Shown one piece after another: positions 41,915 through 51,479 of a stretch of 64,000 nt of DNA (position 1 is the first letter of the stretch; each line of letters opens with the position of its first letter). Both the position numbers and the translations under genes were made by a program. Origin of the DNA: JBBDMX01 sp040878035 (GTDB lineage Bacteria > Planctomycetota > Phycisphaerae > Phycisphaerales > Phycisphaeraceae); NCBI GenBank assembly GCA_040878035.1, contig JBBDMX010000008.1, forward strand, positions 1 through 64,000. The letters run 5' to 3'. The notes under the pieces are model-generated. The model saw only the letters and a program-made list of their open reading frames with translations. It made no database searches and had not been told where the DNA came from.

Positions 41915-42811
41915 GTGATCCGTTCCATGACCGGTTTTGGTGACGCCTCGGAACAGGTCGATGGTGTGCATTACCTGGTCGAGCTGCGCAGTCTGAACAA
42001 CCGTTACTTCAAGGCCTCGATCCGTCTGCCCGAAGTGCTGGCGGCGCTGGAGGCCGAGCTGGAGGTCCTGCTGCGCAAGCGGCTGGCGCGCGGGTCGATC
42101 ACCCTGACGGTGAGCCTGCACGACGCCGGCGCACGGGCGCCCCAGCGCATCAACGATGACGCTCTGCTGGCGTACCTGGATCACCTGGAGACGATCCATC
42201 AGCGTTTTGCGGCGCAGGACCGGGCGGTGACCATCGACTTAACGGCGTTGCTGGAGCTGCCCGGGGTGCTCGAGCCCGCCGATGAGCAGGCGCTATTGCG
42301 CAAAGCGCGGCCGGCGGTCGCCGCGCTGGCGGATCGCGCCTGCGACAAGCTCATTGCCATGCGCGACATCGAGGGCCAGGCCCTGGCGCGCGATTTTGCC
42401 CTTCAGCAGGAGGTCATCGCCCGCCGGCTCGACGCCATTCGCCTCCGCGCCCCGCAGGTGGTGGATGAATACCACCAGCGCCTGCGCGTGCGCATCGACG
42501 AACTGCTCAAGCGTGCTCAGCTTGATGTGGACCAGCGCGATCTGATTCGCGAGGTGGCGATCTTCGCCGACCGCGCCGACATCACCGAGGAGGTCTCGCG
42601 GCTGACGGGCCACCTGGCGCAGATGAAGGAGATCATTGCCGACAATGATCGCGATCCCGCCGGCCGGACGCTGGAGTTCCTGGCGCAGGAGATGCTCCGC
42701 GAGGCCAACACCATCGCCAGCAAGAGCAATGATTCGCCCATCAGTCGGGAGATCGTGGAGGTCAAGAGCGCGATCGACCGCATCAAAGAGCAGGCGGCGA
42801 ATGTTGAATGA
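41915..42811 (+). CDS. yicC: YicC family endoribonuclease
   Basis: Protein of 298 residues from a GTG start (IRSMTGFGDASEQVDG). ELRSLNNRYFKASIRLPE, ADITEEVSRLTGHLAQM, EFLAQEMLREANTIASKS and SREIVEVKSAIDRIKEQAAN are highly conserved. YicC/YloC proteins are endoribonucleases involved in small-RNA turnover. A GGAGGC Shine-Dalgarno sequence lies before the GTG. Confidence 0.93.
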   Translation: MIRSMTGFGDASEQVDGVHYLVELRSLNNRYFKASIRLPEVLAALEAELEVLLRKRLARGSITLTVSLHDAGARAPQRINDDALLAYLDHLETIHQRFAAQDRAVTIDLTALLELPGVLEPADEQALLRKARPAVAALADRACDKLIAMRDIEGQALARDFALQQEVIARRLDAIRLRAPQVVDEYHQRLRVRIDELLKRAQLDVDQRDLIREVAIFADRADITEEVSRLTGHLAQMKEIIADNDRDPAGRTLEFLAQEMLREANTIASKSNDSPISREIVEVKSAIDRIKEQAANVE

Positions 42812-42823
42812 AAGAGGAAGGTT

Positions 42824-42884
42824 AGAAAGTGAAAAGTAAGAAGTGAGAAGTGAGAAGTACGAAGCGCCGCGGCTTGCCGCGTCC
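42824..42884. repeat. Dispersed GTGAGAAGTGAGAAG repeat, family F copy 1
   Basis: A purine-rich run (GTGAAAAGTAAGAAGTGAGA...) is followed by GAAGCGCCGCGGCTTGCCGC. The same order of motifs lies at 44312-44406, so two copies flank the phosphotransferase gene. Confidence 0.75.
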
Positions 42885-43050
42885 GATCTGCCGAAGCCGC
42901 GCCGCGGTTGAGCAAAATTGGTTATCGGAATTCGTGACGCATTTCCACCGCATGGACGCCCGGATTATTGCTCACATGCCCCTGGCGCCAAAATTTGCTG
43001 GGTGACAGTCGGCCCGGCTGACGACGTATGATGCATATATCCACCCTGGC

Positions 43051-44310
43051 ATGGCATATGCACCCGGGCGATTCATGATGTCAACCGTAACGCCATCCAA
43101 TCCGAACCAGCAAAGCAACGGCCTTCCGGCCACCGCAGTGGCCCATCCCGGAAGCGCAGCAGGCAGCGCGCCGGCAATTTCCGCGGGCAGCGGGGGCAGT
43201 GCCGCCGGAAGCGCCTCGGCGGGCAGCGCCGTCGGCAGCGCCATCGGCTCGACCAAGGTCGGCGGCGCCGGCCGCGAAGTGTTCGTCGCCGATGAACTGG
43301 CCATCGTCCTGTCACACTTCGACATCGGCATCATCGAAACCATCAAGGAATACCCCCGCGGGTCACGCAAGGCGCCCAAGCTCCTCCTGCGCAGCGACAG
43401 CGGCGTCTACCTGCTCAAACGACGGGCACGCGGCAAGGACGACCCCTTCAAAGTCGCCTTCTGCCACGGCATCCAGCTTCACCTGGCGAGCCGGCAGTTC
43501 CCCCTGCCCCACTTGATCGGCACCAAGCGCGACAACAACTCAATGCTCCAGCTTCATGGCACCATCTACGAGTTGTTCGAGTACATCAAGGGCGCCGGCT
43601 ACGACAACTCGCTCGAGGCCACGCAGGATGCGGGGAAGATCCTGGCGCTGTTCCACAAGCTGCTGGCGGACTACCAGCCCGAGTACGAGCCGGCGCAGGG
43701 TTCGTACCACGCCGGCCGGGCCATCGCCGCCTCCATGGAGAACATTCCCGGCACGCTCCTGCGCCGCGACCCGCGCTACGGCGAGCACGAGCCGCAGATC
43801 AAGGAAACCGTGCAGTTCATGCACGCGGCCTACAACGAGGCCGCCATCCGCGCTAACGAAATCGGCCTGCCCGACTGGCCCATGCAGATCGTCCACAGCG
43901 ACTGGCACCCGGGCAACATGCTCTTCCGCGGCCCACGCGTCGTGGCGGTCATCGACTACGACTCGGCACGCATCCAGCAACGCATCCTCGACGCCGCCAA
44001 CGGCGCGCTGCAGTTCTCCATCCTCGGCGGCGGCGACGACCCGGCCCAGTGGCCCGACTACATCGACGAGTCCCGCTTCAAACGCTTCCTCCGCGGCTAC
44101 GACAGCGTCCCCAACTGCATGCTCAGCCGCGCCGAGCTGCGCACCGTCCCCTGGCTCATGATCGAGGCCCTCATCGCCGAGAGCGTGATCCCCATCGCTG
44201 CGACGGGCTCCTTCGCCCGCATGGAAGGCCTGGGCTTCCTCAAAATGGTGGAACGCAAAGTACGCTGGCTCCAGGCGCATCATCATGACCTGATCAAGGC
44301 GCTGGAGTGA
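43051..44310 (+). CDS. Aminoglycoside phosphotransferase-fold kinase
   Basis: Protein of 419 residues (alternative starts at 43075 and 43078). A Gly/Ser/Ala-rich N-terminal stretch (about 30-70) leads to a kinase-like fold: KLLLRSDSGVYLLKRRA holds the nucleotide-binding Lys, IVHSDWHPGNMLF is the catalytic loop and VVAVIDYDSARI the Mg-binding Asp. Relatives phosphorylate small molecules such as choline, homoserine or antibiotics; the spore-coat CotS group is also similar. The substrate is unknown. Family F repeats flank the gene on both sides. Confidence 0.82.
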   Translation: MAYAPGRFMMSTVTPSNPNQQSNGLPATAVAHPGSAAGSAPAISAGSGGSAAGSASAGSAVGSAIGSTKVGGAGREVFVADELAIVLSHFDIGIIETIKEYPRGSRKAPKLLLRSDSGVYLLKRRARGKDDPFKVAFCHGIQLHLASRQFPLPHLIGTKRDNNSMLQLHGTIYELFEYIKGAGYDNSLEATQDAGKILALFHKLLADYQPEYEPAQGSYHAGRAIAASMENIPGTLLRRDPRYGEHEPQIKETVQFMHAAYNEAAIRANEIGLPDWPMQIVHSDWHPGNMLFRGPRVVAVIDYDSARIQQRILDAANGALQFSILGGGDDPAQWPDYIDESRFKRFLRGYDSVPNCMLSRAELRTVPWLMIEALIAESVIPIAATGSFARMEGLGFLKMVERKVRWLQAHHHDLIKALE

Positions 44311-44311
44311 C

Positions 44312-44406
44312 TCTGAAAAGTGAAAAGTGGAAAATAAGAAAGTGAGAAGTGAAGAGCAGAAGGTGGAAGATTAAGGGATAGGAAGCGCCGCGGCTTGCCG
44401 CGTCTT
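44312..44406. repeat. Dispersed GTGAGAAGTGAGAAG repeat, family F copy 2
   Basis: A purine-rich run (GTGAAAAGTGGAAAATAAG...) ends in GAAGCGCCGCGGCTTGCCGC, as at 42824-42884. It begins directly after the phosphotransferase stop codon. Confidence 0.75.
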
Positions 44407-44482
44407 CTACTGGTGGCTGGCGATGAAACAGCACCGGCAGGACTGGGGCCGACTGGCTACGATGATGACGCGCGAATGACCG

Positions 44483-45115
44483 ATGACTCAATCCTGCGGG
44501 GGAACGCAAGTTGTGACGGAATCTCAAAGCACCGATCCGCGGGACGAAGAGCAGCCGCCCGAGGACGCGGAGGCCGCCCTGTGCCCGCACTGCATCGAGC
44601 CGATCGAGCGGTTCGACCACTTTTGTCCGCACTGCGGCGGGCCGGTGACGGCGCATGCGACGATGGACCCGATGGGGCAGATTTTCGCCAGCGGTTATGT
44701 TTACCGTCGCGCGGTGTCGGCGGATCGGCCGCGGTTCATCGTCGTGCTGGGTATGTGGCTGATCTTCGGGCCGCAGTTGCTTCCGCTGATCATCTTTCTC
44801 CTGGCGCTGGGCAACAGGTTCGTGTCTGCGACCCTGAGCGTACCCGGCGGCAACTCGGTGGACTTTCGCGTCGAGAGCTGGGGATTGACAGGTCTTGGCG
44901 TGCTGGTGATGCTGGCTTTCGTGGTGCTCTATAGCACGATCCTGTGGAAGGTCACCCGTCGCTATGTGCTCCTTCGCAAGCGGTTGGCTGGATGTTGTCC
45001 AACATGCGGCTGCGACTTGCGCGGCAATGCGGCGGCGACGCAATGTCCTGAGTGCGGGCATCCGCTTTCGCGGGCCAATCGTGACGCGGCACGTGATGAG
45101 CTTGAACATGGCTGA
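44483..45115 (+). CDS. Membrane protein with two zinc ribbons
   Basis: Protein of 210 residues. An N-terminal zinc ribbon (CPHCIEPIERFDHFCPHCGG), two or three hydrophobic helices between residues 85 and 155, and a C-terminal ribbon (CPTCGCDLRGNAAATQCPEC) can be seen. The C-terminal pattern is very common in planctomycete hypothetical membrane proteins. Function unknown. Confidence 0.8.
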   Translation: MTQSCGGTQVVTESQSTDPRDEEQPPEDAEAALCPHCIEPIERFDHFCPHCGGPVTAHATMDPMGQIFASGYVYRRAVSADRPRFIVVLGMWLIFGPQLLPLIIFLLALGNRFVSATLSVPGGNSVDFRVESWGLTGLGVLVMLAFVVLYSTILWKVTRRYVLLRKRLAGCCPTCGCDLRGNAAATQCPECGHPLSRANRDAARDELEHG

Positions 45116-45194
45116 GGTATGGTCGCGGGCAACCCGGGGCGGCGCAGAGCCGCTGCCCAGGCTTGGCGATCCGGTGGGGTTTGCGTGGGCCTGG

Positions 45195-47546
45195 TCAGTG
45201 GAGGATTAGGTACATCGTATGGCGCGGGAGTTGGATCACGGTACGGTCGGCATCTTTCTGCAACGCAACGTCCCCGCTGGCGTAGCCGGCGGCATCCAGT
45301 AGCGTCGCTTTGGTGATGCCGGCGTTGTTCAGGCGCAGCGTCACGTGGGTGTCGGCGACTTGATACGGCGGGTGGCCGGTGGCCACAATCTCCTGGCCCT
45401 GGACCGCGGGACCACCTTGGCGCGGGATCGATACCGGGCGCGTCTCCCACCCGGTGAGGCGGGCCGTGGTGTTGACCTGCACCAGGATGCGTGCCGACTG
45501 GCGCAGCGGCCTGTCGTCCATGGCCACGAGTTGCACCGTGGCGTAGTCGTTACGGGACTCGATGGTCACGTCCGCCAGGTCGAACTTGCCGCCGGCGTCC
45601 TTGAGGAAGCCGGCGACGCCCTGGGCCTTGGGCGCGTTGATGGTGCAGACGCCCGTGCCCCAGTCCCAGGCGATCTGCCCGGTGTTGCTGCGCACGGTCT
45701 TCTTTGTCCCGTCGATGTGGCGCGACAGGTCGGCGATGCGTGACTTGGCGGGATCGCCGCCGTAGACGACCTGGACCGGGCCGACGAGGAATGCCAGCCG
45801 ACTTGCTGCACCGCCAGCCGCCTCGCCCGCGCGAGCGCGCAAGTCCACCGCATCGCGATTGGGATCAAAGCCGGTCGCTTCATTCACCACCGGCGACTTG
45901 CGGTCAAACAGCTCCGCCAGCGCGCGCTCTTCGTGCACCACGGTCTGACCCTGCTGTAAGTAGCCCAGGCGAAAAAGCAGCGCATTGGCGGGCCACGACC
46001 CCATCAGCGTCGGCGTCTGGTTGGTCCACTTGTGCAGGGCGTAGCCGCTTTCACCCTTGCTGCGATCCACGTGCCACCACTTGCGGCGGGGATCGCGCAT
46101 CCAATCCGGCTCGCCCGAAGCAAACCAGTAGCTCACATCGACGCCCGAAAGCGATTGGTACGCCGCGACCAGAAACGCCCCTTCGCTCTGATACAGGTTG
46201 GGCTGCACCCAGGTCGTCTCGGTTACCGCCATCGGATGGCCGACGACCTGCTTCAAGTTGGTCGGCAGCGTCAGGGGATTCTTCATTACGGAGAAATCGG
46301 CAATGCGATGGCCCGGGTCGATGCGGTAGCCGTTGTTGTCGCCGTTGTGTTGGCCGCCGGTGTAGCGGTTGACCGCGATCACATCGCAGCCGGCGTAGGT
46401 CCAGCGCTGGAGATCATCGAGTTTGTCGGCGTCGGCGGTCTTCCAGTTGCCGGCGTTGGTGAGCTGTTTGCATCCGATCTGCCGGTACCACGTGGCGGCA
46501 TCGGCGTAGAAGTCACGCTCCAACCGTGCCATGAACTCGGTTTGGTCGGCGATGCGCTTGGCCTTATTGCCTGACGGCGACTGCGTCAGCTCCCAGATGA
46601 TGTACATGCCCATGGTCCCGGAGTTCACGTCATCGCCCAGGCCCGCGACCACGCCCGCCTGGCCGTCGCGCAACCGCACACCACCCCACGCCGCCACGGC
46701 ATTGTCCAGTGAGCCGTATTTCTTTGCCAGGTAATCGCCCCACCGTTTCCCCAGCAACCGCTGCTGCGCCGGCTTGATCGCCTGCGAGGTCCAGAAGAGC
46801 AGGCTGTCCTCGTTCTGCACCTGGATCAGCGCGACGGCCGGCTCGTCCTTGAGCGGCGTGCCGCCCCCGCCCCCGCCCCCGCCCCCGGAGTGCGGATTGG
46901 GCCGCGTGTACAGTTCCTTGATCCATCCCTTCCACGCTTCCTCCAACGTCGGGTTGAAGAAGAGCAGGCCCCACGGCTGAGTATCGCCGTCGTAGCCTTC
47001 GACGCCCCAACTGCGCGGCAGCTTGAAGTGGCCGTAGTAAGGCGAGATCGTGACGTAGATGCCGTTGGCCTTGCACACGCCGACGAATCGCTGGATGTTG
47101 TCGATGAGCTTGTCGTCGACATCGGTGATTTTCGCGCCTTCCTTGGTATTGGCGAGAGTGACGTGCAGGCGGACCATGTTGACGCCCATCTTGGCCAGGG
47201 TGCGTGCATGGCGTTGCATGTCCTGCGGGGACAGGTTGTAGCCGTCGGACCCGGTGGCCCAGAAGCGGATGGGCTGGCCGTCGCCGCGGACAAAGCTCAT
47301 GCCGTCGGACGAGAGCTTGATGAACCCGCTTTCACCCGCCTGCTTCTCATTGAGTCGCCGCAGGTCGAGCAGGGCCTGGTCGGAAAACGCATCGACGGGT
47401 GGGTCGAAGGCCCAGGTGTCTGCCTGGTCCTGCGCCCGGCAAGGCGCGGCCACCGCCAGTGCAGTTACCGCCGCCAAGAGGGTAAGACACGCGACGTCTT
47501 GACCGTACGTCTTAACTGGCCCCACCGATGTCAAGTGCGTTTTCAT
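45195..47546 (-). CDS. Secreted glycoside hydrolase-like (clan A TIM-barrel) protein
   Basis: Protein of 783 residues with a signal peptide (LTLLAAVTALAVAAPCRA). The barrel starts at FIKLSSDGMSFVRGDGQPIR and continues through MGVNMVRLHVT and YVTISPYYGHF; VALIQVQNEDSLLFW has the Asn-Glu of the acid/base position. The family is GH5-like or a related clan A group. Nine or ten consecutive Gly residues (codons from a CCCCCGCCC run) interrupt a loop near 225. The C-terminus has beta-sandwich character. Substrate unknown, probably a polysaccharide. The IS inserts 38 bases upstream of the start codon. Confidence 0.78.
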   Translation of the reverse strand: MKTHLTSVGPVKTYGQDVACLTLLAAVTALAVAAPCRAQDQADTWAFDPPVDAFSDQALLDLRRLNEKQAGESGFIKLSSDGMSFVRGDGQPIRFWATGSDGYNLSPQDMQRHARTLAKMGVNMVRLHVTLANTKEGAKITDVDDKLIDNIQRFVGVCKANGIYVTISPYYGHFKLPRSWGVEGYDGDTQPWGLLFFNPTLEEAWKGWIKELYTRPNPHSGGGGGGGGGTPLKDEPAVALIQVQNEDSLLFWTSQAIKPAQQRLLGKRWGDYLAKKYGSLDNAVAAWGGVRLRDGQAGVVAGLGDDVNSGTMGMYIIWELTQSPSGNKAKRIADQTEFMARLERDFYADAATWYRQIGCKQLTNAGNWKTADADKLDDLQRWTYAGCDVIAVNRYTGGQHNGDNNGYRIDPGHRIADFSVMKNPLTLPTNLKQVVGHPMAVTETTWVQPNLYQSEGAFLVAAYQSLSGVDVSYWFASGEPDWMRDPRRKWWHVDRSKGESGYALHKWTNQTPTLMGSWPANALLFRLGYLQQGQTVVHEERALAELFDRKSPVVNEATGFDPNRDAVDLRARAGEAAGGAASRLAFLVGPVQVVYGGDPAKSRIADLSRHIDGTKKTVRSNTGQIAWDWGTGVCTINAPKAQGVAGFLKDAGGKFDLADVTIESRNDYATVQLVAMDDRPLRQSARILVQVNTTARLTGWETRPVSIPRQGGPAVQGQEIVATGHPPYQVADTHVTLRLNNAGITKATLLDAAGYASGDVALQKDADRTVIQLPRHTMYLILH

Positions 47547-47593
47547 ATCACCAGCTTACTCCGATCCGGCGCGTTGTAGGCCACATATTCACC

Positions 47594-49385
47594 CAGGGCA
47601 ATTGCATTTGGCCCCTCTGCCCCCCTCTCCCTTCTGAGGGAGAGGGTTGGGGTGAGGGTGGCTCCCTATCAGCCCGTGGTAAAAGTCACCTTTCCCGGTG
47701 GATAACCCCTGATTTCTTGCACGCGGCAGGCAAGGGCGCTATACAGGAGGCTTGGCCGGGGAAGAACGCCAAGTCAGGGAGGACCGTGCATGGCCATGGG
47801 CAAACGCAATCAGCAAGAGCAGCAAGCGCTGTGGGTCAGCACCCAGGATCTGGCGCTGCCGGCCAGCCACCCGTACTACCGGACCGTCAACGAGTTGCTG
47901 GCGGCTCATGGCTTTGACGACTGGGTGCAGGAGGTCTGCCAGCCTTTCTATCACCAGGTGCTGGGCCGGCCGTCGCTGGCCCCGGGAATCTACTTTCGCG
48001 GTCTGTTGATCGGGTACTTTGAGGGCATCGACTCGGAGCGCGGCATCGCCTGGCGCGTGGCCGACTCGCTGTCGCTGCGGCAGTTCCTGGGCATTCCCCT
48101 GGACAAGGCCACACCCGACCACTCGACGCTGTCGCGCACGCGGCGGCTGATCGACTTAGAGACGCACGGGCGGGTGTTCACCTGGATACTCAAGGTGCTG
48201 GCGGTGCAGGGGCTGGTCCAGGGCAAGACCCTGGGCCTGGACGCCACCACGCTGGAGGCCAACGCCGCCCTGCGCTCGATCGTGCGCAACGACCATGTTC
48301 CGGGGGCTGGCCAAGGCTATCAGGAGTTCCTGGCCGACCTGGCCAAGGCCTCGGGCATCGAGACGCCCACGCGCGAGGAGCTGGCCCGGCTGGACAAAAC
48401 CCGCAAGAACAAGGCCTCTAATGACGACTGGCACAACCCGCACGATCCGGAGGCCCGCATCACCAAGATGAAGGACGGGCGCACGCACCTGGCGCACAAG
48501 GTCGAACATGCGGTGGACATGACCCCCATCCCCGAATGCCCAGCCGGCTCCGGCGCGATTCTGGCGGTGACCATTCAGCCGGCGGACAGTGGCGACACCA
48601 CCAGTTGGCGTCCCACGGTGGAAGAGACCTGCGCCAACCACCATGCGCTGTTGAATGATCCGCTCACGGCTGAGCAGGTGCACGATGAGCCGGTGGAGGA
48701 ACTGGTGGCGGACAAGGGCTACCACTCGAACCAGACGATGGCCGACTACCAGGAGATCGGCACCCGCAGTTACGTCAGCGAGCCCGAGCGTGGCCGGCGC
48801 AAGTGGGAGGGCAAGGCGCAGGAGCAGCGCGCGGTGTACGCCAATCGTCGGCGCGTGCGCGGGCGGCGCGGCAAAGTTCTGTTACGCCGGCGCGGCGAGT
48901 TGCTCGAGCGCTCCTTCGCCCACTGCTACGACACCGGAGGCATGCGTCGCACCCACCTGCGCGGTCACGCCAACATACTCAAGCGACTGCTGGTGCATGC
49001 CGGCGGCTTCAACCTGAGCCTGGTGCTGCGCCGCGTGCTGGGCGTGGGCACAGCGCGGGGCATGCAGGACCGCGGCGCAGCCCCGCGCAGCGGCGTCGGT
49101 GCCGCCTTGGGCCGTCTTGCCGCCGCCCTGAGGCTGAGCAGGACACCGATAGAGACCATGCGAGGTCCACAAACACCTGGGCGCGCCTGGGCGACCCTTT
49201 GGACCAGCTTTGAATCCCTCAGCGCCGCCGCATGACAATCACGCCCGGCCGAGGCTTTCACCACGGACTGCTATGCCTATGGCCAGAACAGCGATCTTGC
49301 CACGTCATCACCGTACCAATCACCCTCATCTAACCTCTCCCTCAGAAGGGAGAGGGACCGGAAATCGTCAAATGCAATTGCCCTG
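47594..49385. mobile_element. Complete insertion sequence with 10-bp target duplication
   Basis: Perfect 17-bp terminal repeats CAGGGCAATTGCATTTG (47594-47610) and CAAATGCAATTGCCCTG (49369-49385) bound 1792 bp containing a single transposase gene. CATATTCACC is duplicated on both sides (47584-47593 and 49386-49395) without mismatch, which marks a recent insertion. Just inside each end lies the hairpin CCCTCTCCCTTCTGAGGGAG, also found in the MITEs at 1-54 and 16171-16359. It is probably an IS5-superfamily element of the IS1182 type. Confidence 0.95.
47790..49235 (+). CDS. DDE transposase, IS1182-like with DUF772 domain
   Basis: Protein of 481 residues. The N-terminal DUF772 region shows GIYFRGLLIGYFEGIDSER and TPDHSTLSRTRRLI. 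The catalytic domain has GLDATTLEANAA (first Asp), VEELVADKGYHSNQT (second Asp) and a later Glu in the region ERSFAHCYDTGGMRRTHLRG. A long insertion between the first two acids is typical of the family. The frame is intact, so the element is probably still active and could also move the MITEs. Confidence 0.92.
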   Translation: MAMGKRNQQEQQALWVSTQDLALPASHPYYRTVNELLAAHGFDDWVQEVCQPFYHQVLGRPSLAPGIYFRGLLIGYFEGIDSERGIAWRVADSLSLRQFLGIPLDKATPDHSTLSRTRRLIDLETHGRVFTWILKVLAVQGLVQGKTLGLDATTLEANAALRSIVRNDHVPGAGQGYQEFLADLAKASGIETPTREELARLDKTRKNKASNDDWHNPHDPEARITKMKDGRTHLAHKVEHAVDMTPIPECPAGSGAILAVTIQPADSGDTTSWRPTVEETCANHHALLNDPLTAEQVHDEPVEELVADKGYHSNQTMADYQEIGTRSYVSEPERGRRKWEGKAQEQRAVYANRRRVRGRRGKVLLRRRGELLERSFAHCYDTGGMRRTHLRGHANILKRLLVHAGGFNLSLVLRRVLGVGTARGMQDRGAAPRSGVGAALGRLAAALRLSRTPIETMRGPQTPGRAWATLWTSFESLSAAA

Positions 49386-49472
49386 CATATTCACCCGCAC
49401 CTGCTCGCCCCGATGCTTGACGGGGTAGAATAGACGCCGCCGGACCCCGCCGCCGGCCAAGGAGATCATGCC

Positions 49473-50669
49473 ATGACATTGCCGTTCTCTACACTTGCCG
49501 GGCGTTGTGGGTGGATGTTCGCCGCTGCGATGATCGCGCTGGGCGCGATGGCGCCGTTGGCGAGCGCCCAGGTCAAGGCAGGCGACAAGCCCGAATTCAA
49601 CTGGCAGAGCATGGACCAGAAGACGATTTCGCCCCAGACGCTGCGCGGCTACATCGTCGTCATCGACTTCTGGGCCACCTGGTGTGGGCCGTGCATGGCC
49701 GAGGCGGAACACATGGTCAAGCTCAGCAAGCAGTACGCCCAGCAGGGCGTGCGGATCATGGGCGTGAGTTTGGACAACTCCGTGCCGACCATGGAACGGG
49801 TGGCCAAGAAGGAAGGCTTTGACTGGCCGCAGGTCTGCGACGGCAAGGGTTGGAAGAGTGCGGCGGCGGTGGCGTGGGGCGTCAACAGCATTCCCCGGAC
49901 TTTCATCCTTTCGCCCGACGGTCAGGTGCTCTGGTCGGGCCATCCGGGCAACATCGATCAGCCGCTGGCCGAGGCGGTGAAGAAGTACCCAGCCGAGGCG
50001 GCGCAGCGTCAGGCCGCCGGCGAAAACGTCGCTGCCGCCGGCAAGCTGTTTGAGGAAAAGAACTACACCGAGGCTGTCGCCCGGCTCGCGTCGGTGGAGG
50101 AAAAGTTCTTCAAGGATGCGCAGATCGCCGGGCAAGTGCGTGCCATCGCCGGCAAGCTGCGCTCGCTTAAGGGCGAGGAGCAGGAGAAGCTCACCGCGGC
50201 GCTGGCGGAGTCGCCGCGGATCGCCAAGCTCCTGGGCCAGGACCAGGAGCAGCCCAAGACCGGCGACGATGCCGCCAAGGCCCCGTCGGATAGCGGCAGC
50301 CGGTCCAACGCGGCATCGGCGGCGATCGAGGCACGGTTCAAGAAGGCCCAGCAATACCGCGCCGAGGGCAACGACATCGACGCCTATCACGGCTACCGCT
50401 GGCTGGCCAAGCACGCGGCGGATACGGAGCAGGGCAAGGCCTCGGCCGAGCAACTGGCCAAGTATGACGCCGACGCGGAGTTCCAGACCAAGCTTAAGCA
50501 GGCCGAAGCGGAGGCCGCGGCGCGTTCCGCCTTGGCGCTGGCCAAGGGCTACGAAGCGGCCGACAAACTGGACCTGGCGCGTGACGGCTACGAGGGGGTG
50601 GTGAAGAAGTACCCCGCCACCCCCGCCGCCGGCGAGGCCAAGGCCGCGCTGGAGCGGCTGGCGAAGTAG
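49473..50669 (+). CDS. Exported TlpA-like thioredoxin-fold protein
   Basis: Protein of 398 residues with a signal peptide (MFAAAMIALGAMAPLASA). Residues 40-170 are a TlpA/ResA-type thioredoxin domain with FWATWCGPCMAEAEHMVKL and a cis-Pro loop in VNSIPRTFILSPDG. The C-terminal 200 residues form alpha-helical repeats rich in Ala, Glu and Lys, resembling TPR units. It probably reduces disulfides in the periplasm or cytochrome c maturation. No DsbD or cytochrome gene is nearby. Confidence 0.85.
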   Translation: MTLPFSTLAGRCGWMFAAAMIALGAMAPLASAQVKAGDKPEFNWQSMDQKTISPQTLRGYIVVIDFWATWCGPCMAEAEHMVKLSKQYAQQGVRIMGVSLDNSVPTMERVAKKEGFDWPQVCDGKGWKSAAAVAWGVNSIPRTFILSPDGQVLWSGHPGNIDQPLAEAVKKYPAEAAQRQAAGENVAAAGKLFEEKNYTEAVARLASVEEKFFKDAQIAGQVRAIAGKLRSLKGEEQEKLTAALAESPRIAKLLGQDQEQPKTGDDAAKAPSDSGSRSNAASAAIEARFKKAQQYRAEGNDIDAYHGYRWLAKHAADTEQGKASAEQLAKYDADAEFQTKLKQAEAEAAARSALALAKGYEAADKLDLARDGYEGVVKKYPATPAAGEAKAALERLAK

Positions 50670-50808
50670 CCCCGCAGCCCACGGCGGACGGCGGACGGTC
50701 ACGACGCCGCGGCTGCCGCCACCGTGTGTTACCGCTAAGAACGCCCGCGGCTTGCGCAACCGCGGCGCCTTGCGCGCGCGTCTTTCCCCATCGCGCCGCG
50801 CTCCAATT

Positions 50809-50838
50809 TTTACACAGTCGCGCCCAACCTGATATTCT
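50809..50838 (+). promoter_or_regulatory. Candidate sigma-70-type promoter for hupE
   Basis: TTTACA (50809-50814) and TATTCT (50833-50838) are separated by 18 bases, upstream of the hupE start with a plausible leader. Motif match only. Confidence 0.4.
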
Positions 50839-50876
50839 GTGTCCCGATTCGCACGGGCCTTACTCAGGAGCAGCCG

Positions 50877-51479
50877 ATGGATCGTAAATGTATCTTGCGC
50901 GTGATGGGAGCTCTGGCCCTGGTGCTGGCGGTGCCGCAGATGGTGTGGGGCCATGCGGGCCACGCGGGAGTGGAACACGGCACCGCGCTGTTCGCCGGCC
51001 TGCTGCATCCGCTGTCGGGCCTGGATCACCTGCTGGCCATGGTGGCAGTCGGCCTGTGGGCCAGCCAACTGGGTCGGCGGGCGATGATCGCCCTTCCCGC
51101 GGCGTTCGTGAGCTTCATGGTGGTCGGCGGCTTGCTGGCGTATGCCGCCGTGCCCGTGCCGCTGGTCGAGCAGGGGGTGGTGGCATCGGTGCTGGTGCTT
51201 GGGCTGATCCTGGCGACAGGGCTGCGGCTGCCGGTGGGGCTGGGCGTGGCCATGGTCGGCGCCTTTGCCGTGTTCCACGGGTACGCCCATGTGAGCGAAT
51301 TGGCAGGCCACTCGCTGGCGGGCTATGGCGCCGGGTTCATTATCACCACAGCCGCGCTGCACCTGGCGGGCATCGGCCTTGGCGTGCTGCTGCGCTCGCC
51401 CCGCCGCACGCTGGTGGTCCGCGCCGCCGGCGGGGGCATCGCCGCCGCCGCCTTACTGCTGAGTCTCGGTGCGATCTGA
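50877..51479 (+). CDS. hupE: HupE/UreJ family metal permease
   Basis: Protein of 200 residues with a signal peptide (MGALALVLAVPQMVWG), then His-rich HAGHAGVEHG and six or so helices. LHPLSGLDHLLAMVAVGLWA and FHGYAHVSEL are the family's metal-ligand signatures. HupE/UreJ proteins import nickel (or cobalt) for hydrogenase or urease, but neither enzyme is in the window. CAGGAGCAGCCG before the ATG supplies the ribosome site. Confidence 0.9.
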   Translation: MDRKCILRVMGALALVLAVPQMVWGHAGHAGVEHGTALFAGLLHPLSGLDHLLAMVAVGLWASQLGRRAMIALPAAFVSFMVVGGLLAYAAVPVPLVEQGVVASVLVLGLILATGLRLPVGLGVAMVGAFAVFHGYAHVSELAGHSLAGYGAGFIITTAALHLAGIGLGVLLRSPRRTLVVRAAGGGIAAAALLLSLGAI

